Assembly (NCBI GenBank): GCA_934645175.1
Contig: CAKUDE010000048.1
Location: 1-9,821, forward strand
Reading direction: 5' to 3'
Source: an uncultured Oscillospiraceae bacterium
GTDB lineage: Bacteria > Bacillota > Clostridia > Oscillospirales > Oscillospiraceae
Length of the DNA: 9,821 nucleotides
The notes beneath the pieces were generated by a model. It was not told the origin of the DNA, ran no database searches, and was given only the letters and a program-made list of their open reading frames with translations. This document shows positions 1-6,761 of the stretch, in pieces. A program made the position numbers and the translations under genes. The first letter of the stretch is position 1. Every line of letters begins with the position of its first letter.

Positions 1-333
1 TTTGTCGGCGGCAAGGTGGAGCCCGGCGAAACCAAAGAACAGGCGCTCATTCGGGAATGCCGTGAAGAACTTGCCGTTACGCTCTCCGTCGGTGATGTGT
101 TTATGGATGTTGTCCACGAATATCCGGACATCACCGTACATCTGACACTGTTCAATGCCACCATTGCCGATGGCGTTCCGCAGAAGCTGGAGCATACCGA
201 TATCCGGTGGATCGCGCCGAGCGAAATCCCGAACTATGAGTTCTGCCCGGCAGATGAGGAAATCTTAAAAGTACTATTAGGAGATATAGAAACTAATGAA
301 TCAAAGACAGAAAAGAATTGTGGAGCTTATTGA
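1..333 (+). CDS. Nudix hydrolase (MutT/8-oxo-dGTP diphosphatase-like), 5' end missing
   Basis: The frame is open from base 1, so the true start lies outside the window. The Nudix box is visible at visible residues 4-26: G4, E10, then RECREEL, matching GX5EX7REUXEEXGU with Ala where the last Gly is usual. The Glu residues of REXXEE bind the catalytic metal in this superfamily, which hydrolyses nucleoside diphosphates linked to another moiety. The later part, with a W-I-A-P-S-E turn and a PADEEIL helix, resembles the C-terminus of MutT-like dNTP-sanitising enzymes of about 130 residues. That family normally ends near I-x-x-L, but here the frame continues for another 15 or so residues (GDIETNESKTEKNCGAY) and overlaps the next gene by 38 bases. 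The tail is AT-rich and probably came with the inserted cassette. Substrate is not decidable from sequence. Confidence 0.85.
   Translation, partial: FVGGKVEPGETKEQALIRECREELAVTLSVGDVFMDVVHEYPDITVHLTLFNATIADGVPQKLEHTDIRWIAPSEIPNYEFCPADEEILKVLLGDIETNESKTEKNCGAY
265..271 (+). repeat. left copy of 7-base direct repeat TTAAAAG flanking the cassette
   Basis: TTAAAAG lies where the Nudix gene gives way to AT-rich DNA, just before the ribosome binding site of the first cassette gene. The same heptamer occurs at 5447-5453, immediately after the stop codon of the last cassette gene. It could be a target-site duplication, a short recombination site or microhomology. In AT-rich DNA a chance match is possible, so the call is tentative. 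Confidence 0.35.
279..283 (+). promoter_or_regulatory. ribosome binding site AGGAG of the AlbA_2 gene
   Basis: AGGAG ends 12 bases before the ATG at 296, inside the end of the Nudix frame. It supports the ATG at 296 as the real start despite the 38-base overlap. No convincing -35/-10 pair is visible between 240 and 295, so the cassette may be read from the promoter upstream of the Nudix gene. Confidence 0.55.
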
Positions 334-1210
334 AAATGGTATTGAGAGCGATATCATTGATTTTAAGCAGCAGTATTATCACGAAGCTAAGAAAAGCGAA
401 TTTATAAAAGATATCATTAGTTTTGCTAATGCCTCATCACGAGAAGATAAGTATATTATTTTGGGAGTAAGCGATGCCACTCGAGAAATTATTGGTATAA
501 ACGAAAACGATATTCCAGATATTTCAAACCTTAATCAACTAATTCGTACATATTGCGATCCGTTTATCGAAATAGATATTGAGCAATTGGATATTAACGG
601 TAAAAGAGTTGGCGCGGTTATTGTAAAAAGTTCGAATATTCAAAAGCCATATGTAGTGGCAAAGGATTTTTCTTTCAAAGATAAAATTTGTCTCCATGCA
701 GGCGATATATATGTTAGAAAGAGCGCAAATAATTTCCGTGCGCTTAGAAGCGACATCGAGGAAATTTACAAAACGAGATTCTGTGTGGATATCTTGTCTT
801 TGAATAAACAAATTGAAATTGGTATTGTGGACATATACCGAGTGAAGCAGGTGTATGCACGAATTCCTATCAGTTTCGTGAATAATACGGACAATTCTTT
901 TGCGTTTGGCAAGGCCACAGTAAAATGGATGTATGCGGATAGCAAAATAGGAAGCTCCGTTCTGTATATTGAGGATAACAAAACTCAATTCAGGCAAGCT
1001 CCTACTGTGCTTGAAAAGTCACCGTTTATGCTACCGTCTAAAAGTCAAGCCGAAAAAACACTTTTTCTTAAGGTAAGTGATAGTTTTTGCGACGTAATCC
1101 GAGAGAGAACGAACATGCACCAAGAACTGAAAGTTGAAGTTGTTCTTTATGATGCTTGTAATACGGAATACAAAACGAGTTTTGTAGTTGATACAATTTT
1201 GTGGGAATGA
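296..1210 (+). CDS. AlbA_2 / Schlafen-type domain protein, putative nuclease effector
   Basis: The 304-residue protein starts with an AlbA_2 (Schlafen-fold, also called divergent AAA-4) domain over about residues 8-155. It shows ESDIIDFK at 17-24, a FIKDIISFANA helix at 36-46, and IILGVSD at 54-60. In the Schlafen family this fold carries an RNase site made of two acidic residues five apart plus an Asp 38 residues later (human SLFN11/13 E209, E214, D252). Here E17, D22 and D60 have exactly that spacing. Residues about 165-304 are rich in predicted beta strands and look like an Ig-like sandwich, which I do not recognise. It is the first gene of a four-gene AT-rich operon, 26 bases before the methyltransferase start. 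It could instead be a DNA- or nucleotide-binding regulator, since many bacterial AlbA_2 proteins are uncharacterised. Confidence 0.8.
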   Translation: MNQRQKRIVELIENGIESDIIDFKQQYYHEAKKSEFIKDIISFANASSREDKYIILGVSDATREIIGINENDIPDISNLNQLIRTYCDPFIEIDIEQLDINGKRVGAVIVKSSNIQKPYVVAKDFSFKDKICLHAGDIYVRKSANNFRALRSDIEEIYKTRFCVDILSLNKQIEIGIVDIYRVKQVYARIPISFVNNTDNSFAFGKATVKWMYADSKIGSSVLYIEDNKTQFRQAPTVLEKSPFMLPSKSQAEKTLFLKVSDSFCDVIRERTNMHQELKVEVVLYDACNTEYKTSFVVDTILWE

Positions 1211-1223
1211 TGAAGATGAAAAA

Positions 1224-1228
1224 GGGAG
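1224..1228 (+). promoter_or_regulatory. ribosome binding site GGGAG deciding the methyltransferase start
   Basis: GGGAG sits 8 bases before the ATG at 1237. The upstream in-frame candidates (GTG at 1201, ATGs at 1207-1218) overlap or abut the previous stop and have no comparable site, and the family's conserved N-terminus begins right after the 1237 ATG. Confidence 0.7.
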
Positions 1229-1236
1229 TTTTAGAG

Positions 1237-2097
1237 ATGAATTATTCTCCGTTAAGATATCCTGGAGGAAAGAGCAAATTAACACCGTTGGTTGAAAAGT
1301 TAATGCAGAGTGCAGGTATAAATAACGGTGTATATATAGAACCTTTTGTAGGCGGTGGTGGTGTTGCACTATCCTTGCTCATTAACAAAAAAGTGCGAAA
1401 AATAGTTATCAATGATTATGATGTCGCAATCTATTCCGTCTGGTATGCAATTCTTAATGAAACAGACGAATTCTTGAAAATGATTGATAATGCCGTTTTG
1501 ACTGTGGATGAATGGAAAAAGCAAAAGGATTATTATCTCAAAAACAAAACTACGTATTCAATTCAACTTGCATTTGCGACATTTTATCTTAATAGGACAA
1601 ATCGTTCAGGAATACTAAAAGCTGGGCCTATTGGAGGATATGCGCAAAAAGGAAATTATCCGATATCCGCAAGATTTAATAAGGAAAAACTTAAAGAAAG
1701 AGTTAAATTAATTGCTTCTTATAAGTCTAAAATTAAACTTTACAATATGGAGATAAAGGATTTCATTCGTAAAGTTATACCAAGATACAGAAAGGATTGC
1801 TTTGTCTATTTCGACCCCCCATATTTCAAAAAGGGAAAAGAATTATATACTAATTTCTTCAATCCTTGCGATCATAAAGAATTGTCAAAATTAATATTCA
1901 AGGTCAAGCGCATTTGGATGATTACATATGATGATGTTTCTGAGATTGAGGAATTGTATAAAGACAAGCATATGAAAAGATTTGATATAAACTATAGCGC
2001 AGCTAACTCGGGAAAGAAAAGTGAAATAATTGCTTTGTCACATGATTATTGGCCGAGTATGTCTGAATTAGAAGCATTAAAAATGAACATTAGATAG
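1237..2097 (+). CDS. Dam-type (D12 class) DNA adenine N6-methyltransferase
   Basis: The 286-residue protein has the order of motifs of class D12 adenine methyltransferases. LRYPGGKSKL at residues 6-15 is the N-terminal motif. IEPFVGGGGVAL near 34-45 is the AdoMet-binding loop, and DPPY at 193-196 is the catalytic motif. The enzyme transfers a methyl group from AdoMet to N6 of adenine in a short site, often GATC in Dam relatives, though the target cannot be read from sequence. Length is typical (270-300). It lies between the AlbA_2 gene and the HerA gene with gaps of 26 and 15 bases, so it is part of the cassette rather than a housekeeping Dam. In this context it most likely marks host DNA, letting the partner proteins tell it from incoming DNA. 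That role is inferred. An orphan methyltransferase carried along is the alternative. Confidence 0.92.
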   Translation: MNYSPLRYPGGKSKLTPLVEKLMQSAGINNGVYIEPFVGGGGVALSLLINKKVRKIVINDYDVAIYSVWYAILNETDEFLKMIDNAVLTVDEWKKQKDYYLKNKTTYSIQLAFATFYLNRTNRSGILKAGPIGGYAQKGNYPISARFNKEKLKERVKLIASYKSKIKLYNMEIKDFIRKVIPRYRKDCFVYFDPPYFKKGKELYTNFFNPCDHKELSKLIFKVKRIWMITYDDVSEIEELYKDKHMKRFDINYSAANSGKKSEIIALSHDYWPSMSELEALKMNIR

Positions 2098-2112
2098 GTA
2101 GAGGAGACACAA

Positions 2113-4065
2113 ATGAGCGTTATCAGCAAAATGGAAATTAAAAGCGACCTGGTTGACTTGGTACAAGAGGAAAACTTTGTAGGATGGATATATTCCATCA
2201 ATTACGAAAAAGCTCTTGTTATATCGAACGACGAATGGAAGCATAATGTTCGTGGAATACCGCACAATTCATTTTTAATCGCCACATCGTTTGATTCTAA
2301 CCACTTTAATGATGTGGAAGAGGAAGATAGACAAGTGATTCTTTTGAGAGTTACAGGTTCAGCGAAGCTTCCTCAGGATGATGAAATGATAAAAACCAAA
2401 ATTGATGGATTTCAGAAAGCAAAGTCGACTTTTGACGATGGGCAAGAAGAATACGATGTGTACACGAAAAGCCGTATGCAATTTAGCGGTATTGATTGTC
2501 GAGTGTTAGGTACTTTCTTTGTGAGAAACGAAGATTTGGTTTTAGGAAGTGATATAGAAACTTTCTATTCCTCCCTTAAATTGAATGTATATATGCCTAA
2601 GAGTAAGGCGTTGGAAAAAATAGTGAATTATGTAGATCCTATAAGAAAGAAGGGGGCTAAAGCAGAATTCAAATCCTTGGGAATAGAAGGAGAAGTACAA
2701 CCTTTTAAAATTGGAACTGTACGTTATACTTCTACGGATAGACTGCATAGGGAGAATGCCTCTGATTTAGTTCCTTTTAGGATTCAGCCTTCTGATTTTT
2801 TAGCACGAAGAACTGCTGTTTTGGGTATGACCAGAACCGGTAAGTCTAATATGATAAAGCAGACTATTTCTGTTGTAAAAGGCATATCTACTTCTTGTCA
2901 TCTTCCTATTGGACAGTTAATATACGATATTAATGGCGAATATGCGAATGCAAACGAACAAGATAAGGGATCGATTTCAGAAATTTATAAAGACGAATGC
3001 ATTAGATACAGAATGATTAATTCGCCTGGTTTTCGTCCTATCTTGAATAATTTTTATGAGCAACTTGGGGAAGGGCACTCTATTATTTGCGATGTTATAA
3101 AAGAAGCAACATCTTCCACAGCGGCAGATATATTACAGTTTCTTAACATAAGCTTCGACAAACCTGAAGAGTATAATGAAATTCAAAAGTGGGAAAGAAA
3201 AATAGCTTTATACAAGGTTTTGTTGTATAAAGCCAACTTTGAAGTATCTGCGACGTATAAGGTTTATTTTCAGGCAAATGAAAAGGTTAGAGAGATTGTA
3301 TCTCCCGAGATTAATCCTAAAAACGGATTAACGTTGCAAGAAGCATTGAGTTGGTTTGAAACTTTAAGAGCGCACAAAAGCGAACCTGAGATTGCAAAAT
3401 GGATTACAGATGAATGTAAGTGCTTGTTGAATTTGTTGTGTCAAAAGAATGATACAGATGCGTTTATAACCGGATATAAATTATTAACGGCAGCTACGAA
3501 ATATCATACCTCCAGCAGAACAACTGATGTAGCTAAAGAAATATATGAGTATTTGGTTCAAGGTAAGATTGTAATTATTGATTTGTCCGTGGGTAATGCT
3601 ATTTTGCGCGATAAAATATCCAAAAAAATTGCTTCGTATATTTTTAATTCCTCAATGGACAAGTTTACTGGTGGAGGAAAACCTTCTAACATCGTAGTTT
3701 ATATCGAGGAAGCACACAACTTAATCGGAAAGGGAATGGATTTAACGGATACCTGGCCGAGATTGGCAAAAGAAGGAGCAAAATATAAGATTGCATTGGT
3801 TTATGCTACTCAAGAGGTTTCTTCCGTTCATCCGAATATCCTTGCAAACACAGAAAACTGGTTCGTAACGCATCTTAATAGCGACAAAGAAATAGGTGAA
3901 TTGGCGAAATTCTATGATTTTGCTGACTTTAAACAATCGTTATTAAGAAGCCAGGATGTGGGATTTGCAAGAGTGAAAACATTGTCAAGTCCGTTTGTTA
4001 TTCCGATTCAAATTGATAAGTTTGATCCCGAAAAAATAAAGGCAGGGGATAGTATTAATGAGTAA
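2113..4065 (+). CDS. HerA-like hexameric DNA translocase ATPase (DUF87/HAS-barrel)
   Basis: The 650-residue protein opens with a HAS-barrel-like region of HerA proteins (VGWIYSINYEKALVIS from residue 23, then a GIPHNSFLIA segment). It then carries a RecA-type ATPase core of the FtsK-HerA superfamily. Walker A is GMTRTGKS at 238-245 (Arg at 241 where Gly is common). Walker B is IVVYIEEAH at 527-535; the EEAH form is usual in HerA. A helical insert separates the two. HLNSDKEIGELAKF near 587-600 is the usual conserved C-terminal region. HerA proteins form hexameric rings that pump double-stranded DNA and normally pair with a NurA nuclease or, in defence systems, with SIR2 or DUF4297 effectors. 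A GAGGAG site at 2101-2106 precedes the ATG. Its stop overlaps the next start in ATGAGTAA, indicating translational coupling and a stoichiometric complex with the NurA-like protein. Confidence 0.9.
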   Translation: MSVISKMEIKSDLVDLVQEENFVGWIYSINYEKALVISNDEWKHNVRGIPHNSFLIATSFDSNHFNDVEEEDRQVILLRVTGSAKLPQDDEMIKTKIDGFQKAKSTFDDGQEEYDVYTKSRMQFSGIDCRVLGTFFVRNEDLVLGSDIETFYSSLKLNVYMPKSKALEKIVNYVDPIRKKGAKAEFKSLGIEGEVQPFKIGTVRYTSTDRLHRENASDLVPFRIQPSDFLARRTAVLGMTRTGKSNMIKQTISVVKGISTSCHLPIGQLIYDINGEYANANEQDKGSISEIYKDECIRYRMINSPGFRPILNNFYEQLGEGHSIICDVIKEATSSTAADILQFLNISFDKPEEYNEIQKWERKIALYKVLLYKANFEVSATYKVYFQANEKVREIVSPEINPKNGLTLQEALSWFETLRAHKSEPEIAKWITDECKCLLNLLCQKNDTDAFITGYKLLTAATKYHTSSRTTDVAKEIYEYLVQGKIVIIDLSVGNAILRDKISKKIASYIFNSSMDKFTGGGKPSNIVVYIEEAHNLIGKGMDLTDTWPRLAKEGAKYKIALVYATQEVSSVHPNILANTENWFVTHLNSDKEIGELAKFYDFADFKQSLLRSQDVGFARVKTLSSPFVIPIQIDKFDPEKIKAGDSINE

Positions 4066-5446
4066 TGATAGCGGAAAAACCTCCCATATCGAAATAGTTC
4101 AGAATCCTGATGTGATAGAATTCTTAAAAAGTTGTTCCTTTATGAGAGAGCCGACTGGAGACGAAATTGATGAGATTATCAGTTCTTTTGTTTCTGTTGG
4201 TGATTTTAGTAGCGAAACCTTACCCGAAAACTTAATTACTGTTAATTCAAGTAGTTATGAAGCGCACGTTAGGGAAGATATACCATATACAAACGTTGGC
4301 TATATAAAGCTTGTTACAACTCTTTTAAAGAATAATGAGTTGCTTGCTTTAGCGAAAGATAAATTTATTGATCCTTTTCGTGTCGCAAAGTTAATGGATG
4401 AAAAAGAAACGATTCCGTTTGTTTTGCCGAGTAGTAACGTTAAATACGAGGATTGTGATACTACAGTAGAAAGCTTTCGCAGAGCACTGGATGACTTTTT
4501 TGAAAAAACAAGAGAATCAAAATCAGATAGAAGGACAAGCTTAAAATCAACACTTTTTTGGCTCGCGTCGTATGCCGAAGGTAATGATATAGGAAAAATT
4601 GTTCTTCACAAGTGCCCATATGATGATTGTGATCAATCAAACGTGACTGTTCTTGATATTGAGGAAGAACAATACTGTCCGAAATGTGGTAGACTCATTT
4701 ATGCGACTGACAGATTAAGGCTGTACGAGGAAGTTGATGATTTCGCTCCAAGTAATCAAGGCGCATTAGGAAGATTGGAAAAGTTATTGCGTCATGTTTA
4801 CTTGGCTCATTTGCTGCGAATGGTTAGACTTAACAACAGAGGAAATTCGCTCAAGGTTCTAAATGATTTAGCCATTATTATCAACGGTCCGTTGGCGGTT
4901 ATGGGAACAGCCGCATGGATACATGGTTGCTTAATGAAGATAATCAATGACATCAATGTTGAAATGCGTGACAAAGGTTATAGTGATTTGCTAATTATAG
5001 GTGTTATAAATGAAGGTCAAATGATTTCCGCTTATGCGAATTTGATTCGAAAGCATATTTTAAACGAAACGATTTTGTGTGTATCGGATGAATTCAGGGA
5101 TAAATATATCAATTATAACCGTCAGCCATCGAGTACTACATTTGGTTCAGAAACATATTACGGTCAAGATTTCATATGGAAAACATCGAACGGGAACATA
5201 ATTATTTTTGATTTGCCTTATTTTACAAAGGACAAATCAAGCAAGCATTCCTTTAAGACTGAAAAAAGTGACTACACCAAGTATAATAATTTGTATAGAG
5301 CGCTTCGCTTACTGCAAGAAATGCGTAGCGATATGGATTCTGCGTCTATTACACCTTTGGTAATTTCCAAACAGTATACTGCTATAAGCATGGAGCCTGG
5401 CTCAAAGGTATTGGATCTTTTATCTAAAAATCATATTATTGAATAA
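4058..5446 (+). CDS. NurA-like HerA partner with zinc ribbon, signature acidic residues apparently lost
   Basis: The 462-residue protein shows the layout I associate with bacterial NurA-domain proteins. It has a VGYIKLV segment near 80-86 and FIDPFRV soon after. A four-Cys zinc ribbon follows (C186-X4-C191, C207-X2-C210), then YATDRLR. A GPLAVMG motif starts at 277, with IIGVINEG downstream, YYGQDFIWKT at 367-376 and PGSKVLDLL at the C-terminus. NurA is a metal-dependent 5'-3' nuclease that sits on the HerA ring, and the 8-base overlap with the HerA gene fits that pairing. The canonical DGS motif reads N63-S-S, the DGPL motif reads N276-G-P-L, and the C-terminal Ala-His motif reads S437-K438. 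It may therefore be a non-catalytic adaptor. The family call rests on remembered motif patterns and order without an alignment. No other gene follows before the cassette's right edge. Confidence 0.72.
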   Translation: MSNDSGKTSHIEIVQNPDVIEFLKSCSFMREPTGDEIDEIISSFVSVGDFSSETLPENLITVNSSSYEAHVREDIPYTNVGYIKLVTTLLKNNELLALAKDKFIDPFRVAKLMDEKETIPFVLPSSNVKYEDCDTTVESFRRALDDFFEKTRESKSDRRTSLKSTLFWLASYAEGNDIGKIVLHKCPYDDCDQSNVTVLDIEEEQYCPKCGRLIYATDRLRLYEEVDDFAPSNQGALGRLEKLLRHVYLAHLLRMVRLNNRGNSLKVLNDLAIIINGPLAVMGTAAWIHGCLMKIINDINVEMRDKGYSDLLIIGVINEGQMISAYANLIRKHILNETILCVSDEFRDKYINYNRQPSSTTFGSETYYGQDFIWKTSNGNIIIFDLPYFTKDKSSKHSFKTEKSDYTKYNNLYRALRLLQEMRSDMDSASITPLVISKQYTAISMEPGSKVLDLLSKNHIIE

Positions 5447-5453
5447 TTAAAAG
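5447..5453 (+). repeat. right copy of 7-base direct repeat TTAAAAG
   Basis: It is identical to 265-271 and begins at the first base after the stop codon of the NurA-like gene. Base composition changes from AT-rich to GC-rich within a few tens of bases. Read in frame with the downstream TipAS gene it encodes Leu-Lys then Ala, and the left copy reads Leu-Lys in the Nudix frame, so recombination between the copies would keep the frame. Confidence 0.35.
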
Positions 5454-5461
5454 CGAATGAT

Positions 5462-5836
5462 ATGAAAGATTATTTTAACGAAACTCGTGAGCGTTGGGGC
5501 GATACCTCAGCCTACCGCGAGCACGAGCAGAAAACAAAGAATTACACAAACGAGAAGTGGGCTGAAGCAAATGATGGCTTAATGGCAATCTTTTTCGAGT
5601 TTGCCGCGTGCAATAATAGCGGCGCAAGTGCCAATTCCGCCGAAGCACAGGCGCTTGTTGCCAAACTCCAGGCGCATATCACCGCCAACTACTACACCTG
5701 CACTGACGAAATTCTCGCAGGGCTCGGCAAGATGTACATAGCCGACGAACGATTCAAGAAGAACATCGACAAGTACGGTGAGGGAACTGCGGAATTTGCG
5801 TCAGAAGGGATAAGGATATATGTTGAAAAGAAATAA
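5462..5836 (+). CDS. TipAS-type ligand-binding domain protein, lacking the MerR DNA-binding half
   Basis: The 124 residues match the C-terminal antibiotic-recognition domain of TipA-like MerR regulators. The entry motif ETRERWGDTSAYREHEQKT is at about residues 7-25, followed by helices with a YYTCTDEI segment and ERFKKNIDKYGEGTAEFASEGI near the end. In Streptomyces TipA this domain traps thiopeptide antibiotics and the attached MerR helix-turn-helix then activates transcription. Here no helix-turn-helix precedes it: in this frame only five codons separate the start from the stop of the NurA-like gene. There is no clear ribosome binding site before the ATG at 5462. Either translation restarts after the upstream stop 15 bases away, or this is the remnant of a longer protein cut by the cassette insertion. 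A stand-alone TipAS sequestration protein is possible, as Streptomyces also makes a short form. Confidence 0.75.
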   Translation: MKDYFNETRERWGDTSAYREHEQKTKNYTNEKWAEANDGLMAIFFEFAACNNSGASANSAEAQALVAKLQAHITANYYTCTDEILAGLGKMYIADERFKKNIDKYGEGTAEFASEGIRIYVEKK

Positions 5837-6218
5837 ACGATTTTTGATCATGCTTCTCACTCTCGCGTTGCCGTTTGGGTGCGTTGGATGCTCGAATGGC
5901 GGGTCTGCAACCTACGAGCAGATCAGCGGAGCAGAAGCTAAAGCGTTGATGGATAGCGAGAGCGGATACATTATCATTGATGCGAGAACGCAAGAGGAAT
6001 ACGATGAGGGGCATATCCCCGGAGCTATACTGATTCCCGAATACGAGATTGCAGACCGCGCTGAGAAGGAGCTTCCTGACAAGGATCAGTTGATTCTCGT
6101 CTATTGTCGAAGCGGCAGAAGAAGCAAAATTGCAGCCGAGGAGCTTGTAAAGCTCGGATATACCAATGTCAAGGAATTCGGCGGTATCATCGATTGGGAA
6201 TATGAAATTGTAAAATAA
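5820..6218 (+). CDS. rhodanese-like domain lipoprotein
   Basis: The 132-residue protein begins with a basic stretch and a hydrophobic segment (residues 2-20). A Cys at 24 preceded by C-V-G, or the earlier Cys at 21, is a plausible lipid-attachment site, so it is probably anchored outside the cytoplasmic membrane. Residues about 32-132 form a single rhodanese domain: IIIDARTQEEYDEGHIPGA at 51-69 and the active-site loop CRSGRRS at 96-102 with catalytic C96. Rhodaneses carry sulfane sulfur on this Cys; exported single-domain versions are common in Firmicutes with unclear physiological partners. The start overlaps the end of the TipAS gene by 17 bases, with GAAGG and AAGGA just upstream, so the two are likely co-translated. 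The lipobox is not canonical, so an uncleaved membrane anchor is an alternative. Confidence 0.88.
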   Translation: MLKRNKRFLIMLLTLALPFGCVGCSNGGSATYEQISGAEAKALMDSESGYIIIDARTQEEYDEGHIPGAILIPEYEIADRAEKELPDKDQLILVYCRSGRRSKIAAEELVKLGYTNVKEFGGIIDWEYEIVK

Positions 6219-6251
6219 AAAGGTTAATCAATCTCTGACAGCAACTGATTT

Positions 6252-6761
6252 ATGAAAAAACACATCGCAAATATCATTACAGGCGCGCGCATTGTATTCA
6301 GTTTGTCGCTCTTGTTCATACCACTGTCATCGGCATGGTTTTACGCACTCTATCTGCTTTGCGGACTCAGCGATATGATAGACGGCACTGTGGCAAGAAG
6401 GACAAAAAGCACCAGTGAATTCGGAGCAAAGCTGGATACGGTCTCGGATTTCGTGTTTATGACCGTGGCTTTGATCAAATTCGTGCCGCATCTTCATATC
6501 CCCGTGTGGCTGTGGATATGGATTGGTATTATAGCCATGATCAAGCTTGGAAACGCGGCATGGGGATTCGTTCGCACGAAAAAACTCATATCCCCTCATA
6601 CCGTTCTGAATAAGATAACGGGACTATTACTGTTCCTTCTGCCTGTGACGATAAGCTTTGTTGATTTGACCCACACCTTGCCCATCGTATGCGCCGTCGC
6701 AACGGTCGCGGCGATACACGAGGTATACGATACATATTCGGAGAAAAAACATGATACTTGA
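6252..6761 (+). CDS. CDP-alcohol phosphatidyltransferase family membrane enzyme
   Basis: The 169-residue hydrophobic protein carries the complete family signature D41-X2-DG-X2-AR-X8-G-X3-D-X3-D, with D41, D44, G45, A48, R49, G58, D62 and D66 all present. The four Asp residues bind the metal pair and catalyse displacement of CMP from a CDP-alcohol by an acceptor alcohol in phospholipid synthesis. Several membrane segments are visible, at about 14-38, 68-82, 84-98 and 120-155. It resembles short PgsA/PssA relatives but the acceptor (glycerol phosphate, serine, inositol phosphate) cannot be told from sequence. The gene starts 33 bases after the rhodanese gene and its stop overlaps the following GNAT start by 11 bases. 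No strong ribosome binding site is seen before the ATG, which leaves some doubt about the exact start. Confidence 0.88.
   Translation: MKKHIANIITGARIVFSLSLLFIPLSSAWFYALYLLCGLSDMIDGTVARRTKSTSEFGAKLDTVSDFVFMTVALIKFVPHLHIPVWLWIWIGIIAMIKLGNAAWGFVRTKKLISPHTVLNKITGLLLFLLPVTISFVDLTHTLPIVCAVATVAAIHEVYDTYSEKKHDT

Noticed and set aside
539..997. Minus-strand frame of 152 codons inside the AlbA_2 gene
   Set aside because: Antisense to a well supported AlbA_2 domain, and no ribosome binding site was evident.
1201..1236. Upstream GTG/ATG starts for the methyltransferase
   Set aside because: They would add a non-conserved Met/Lys-rich leader overlapping the previous stop; GGGAG at 1224-1228 points to the ATG at 1237.
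272..5446. Cassette as a classical transposon or insertion sequence
   Set aside because: No transposase or integrase, and the ends (TACTATTAGG at left, ATTGAATAA at right) are not inverted repeats.
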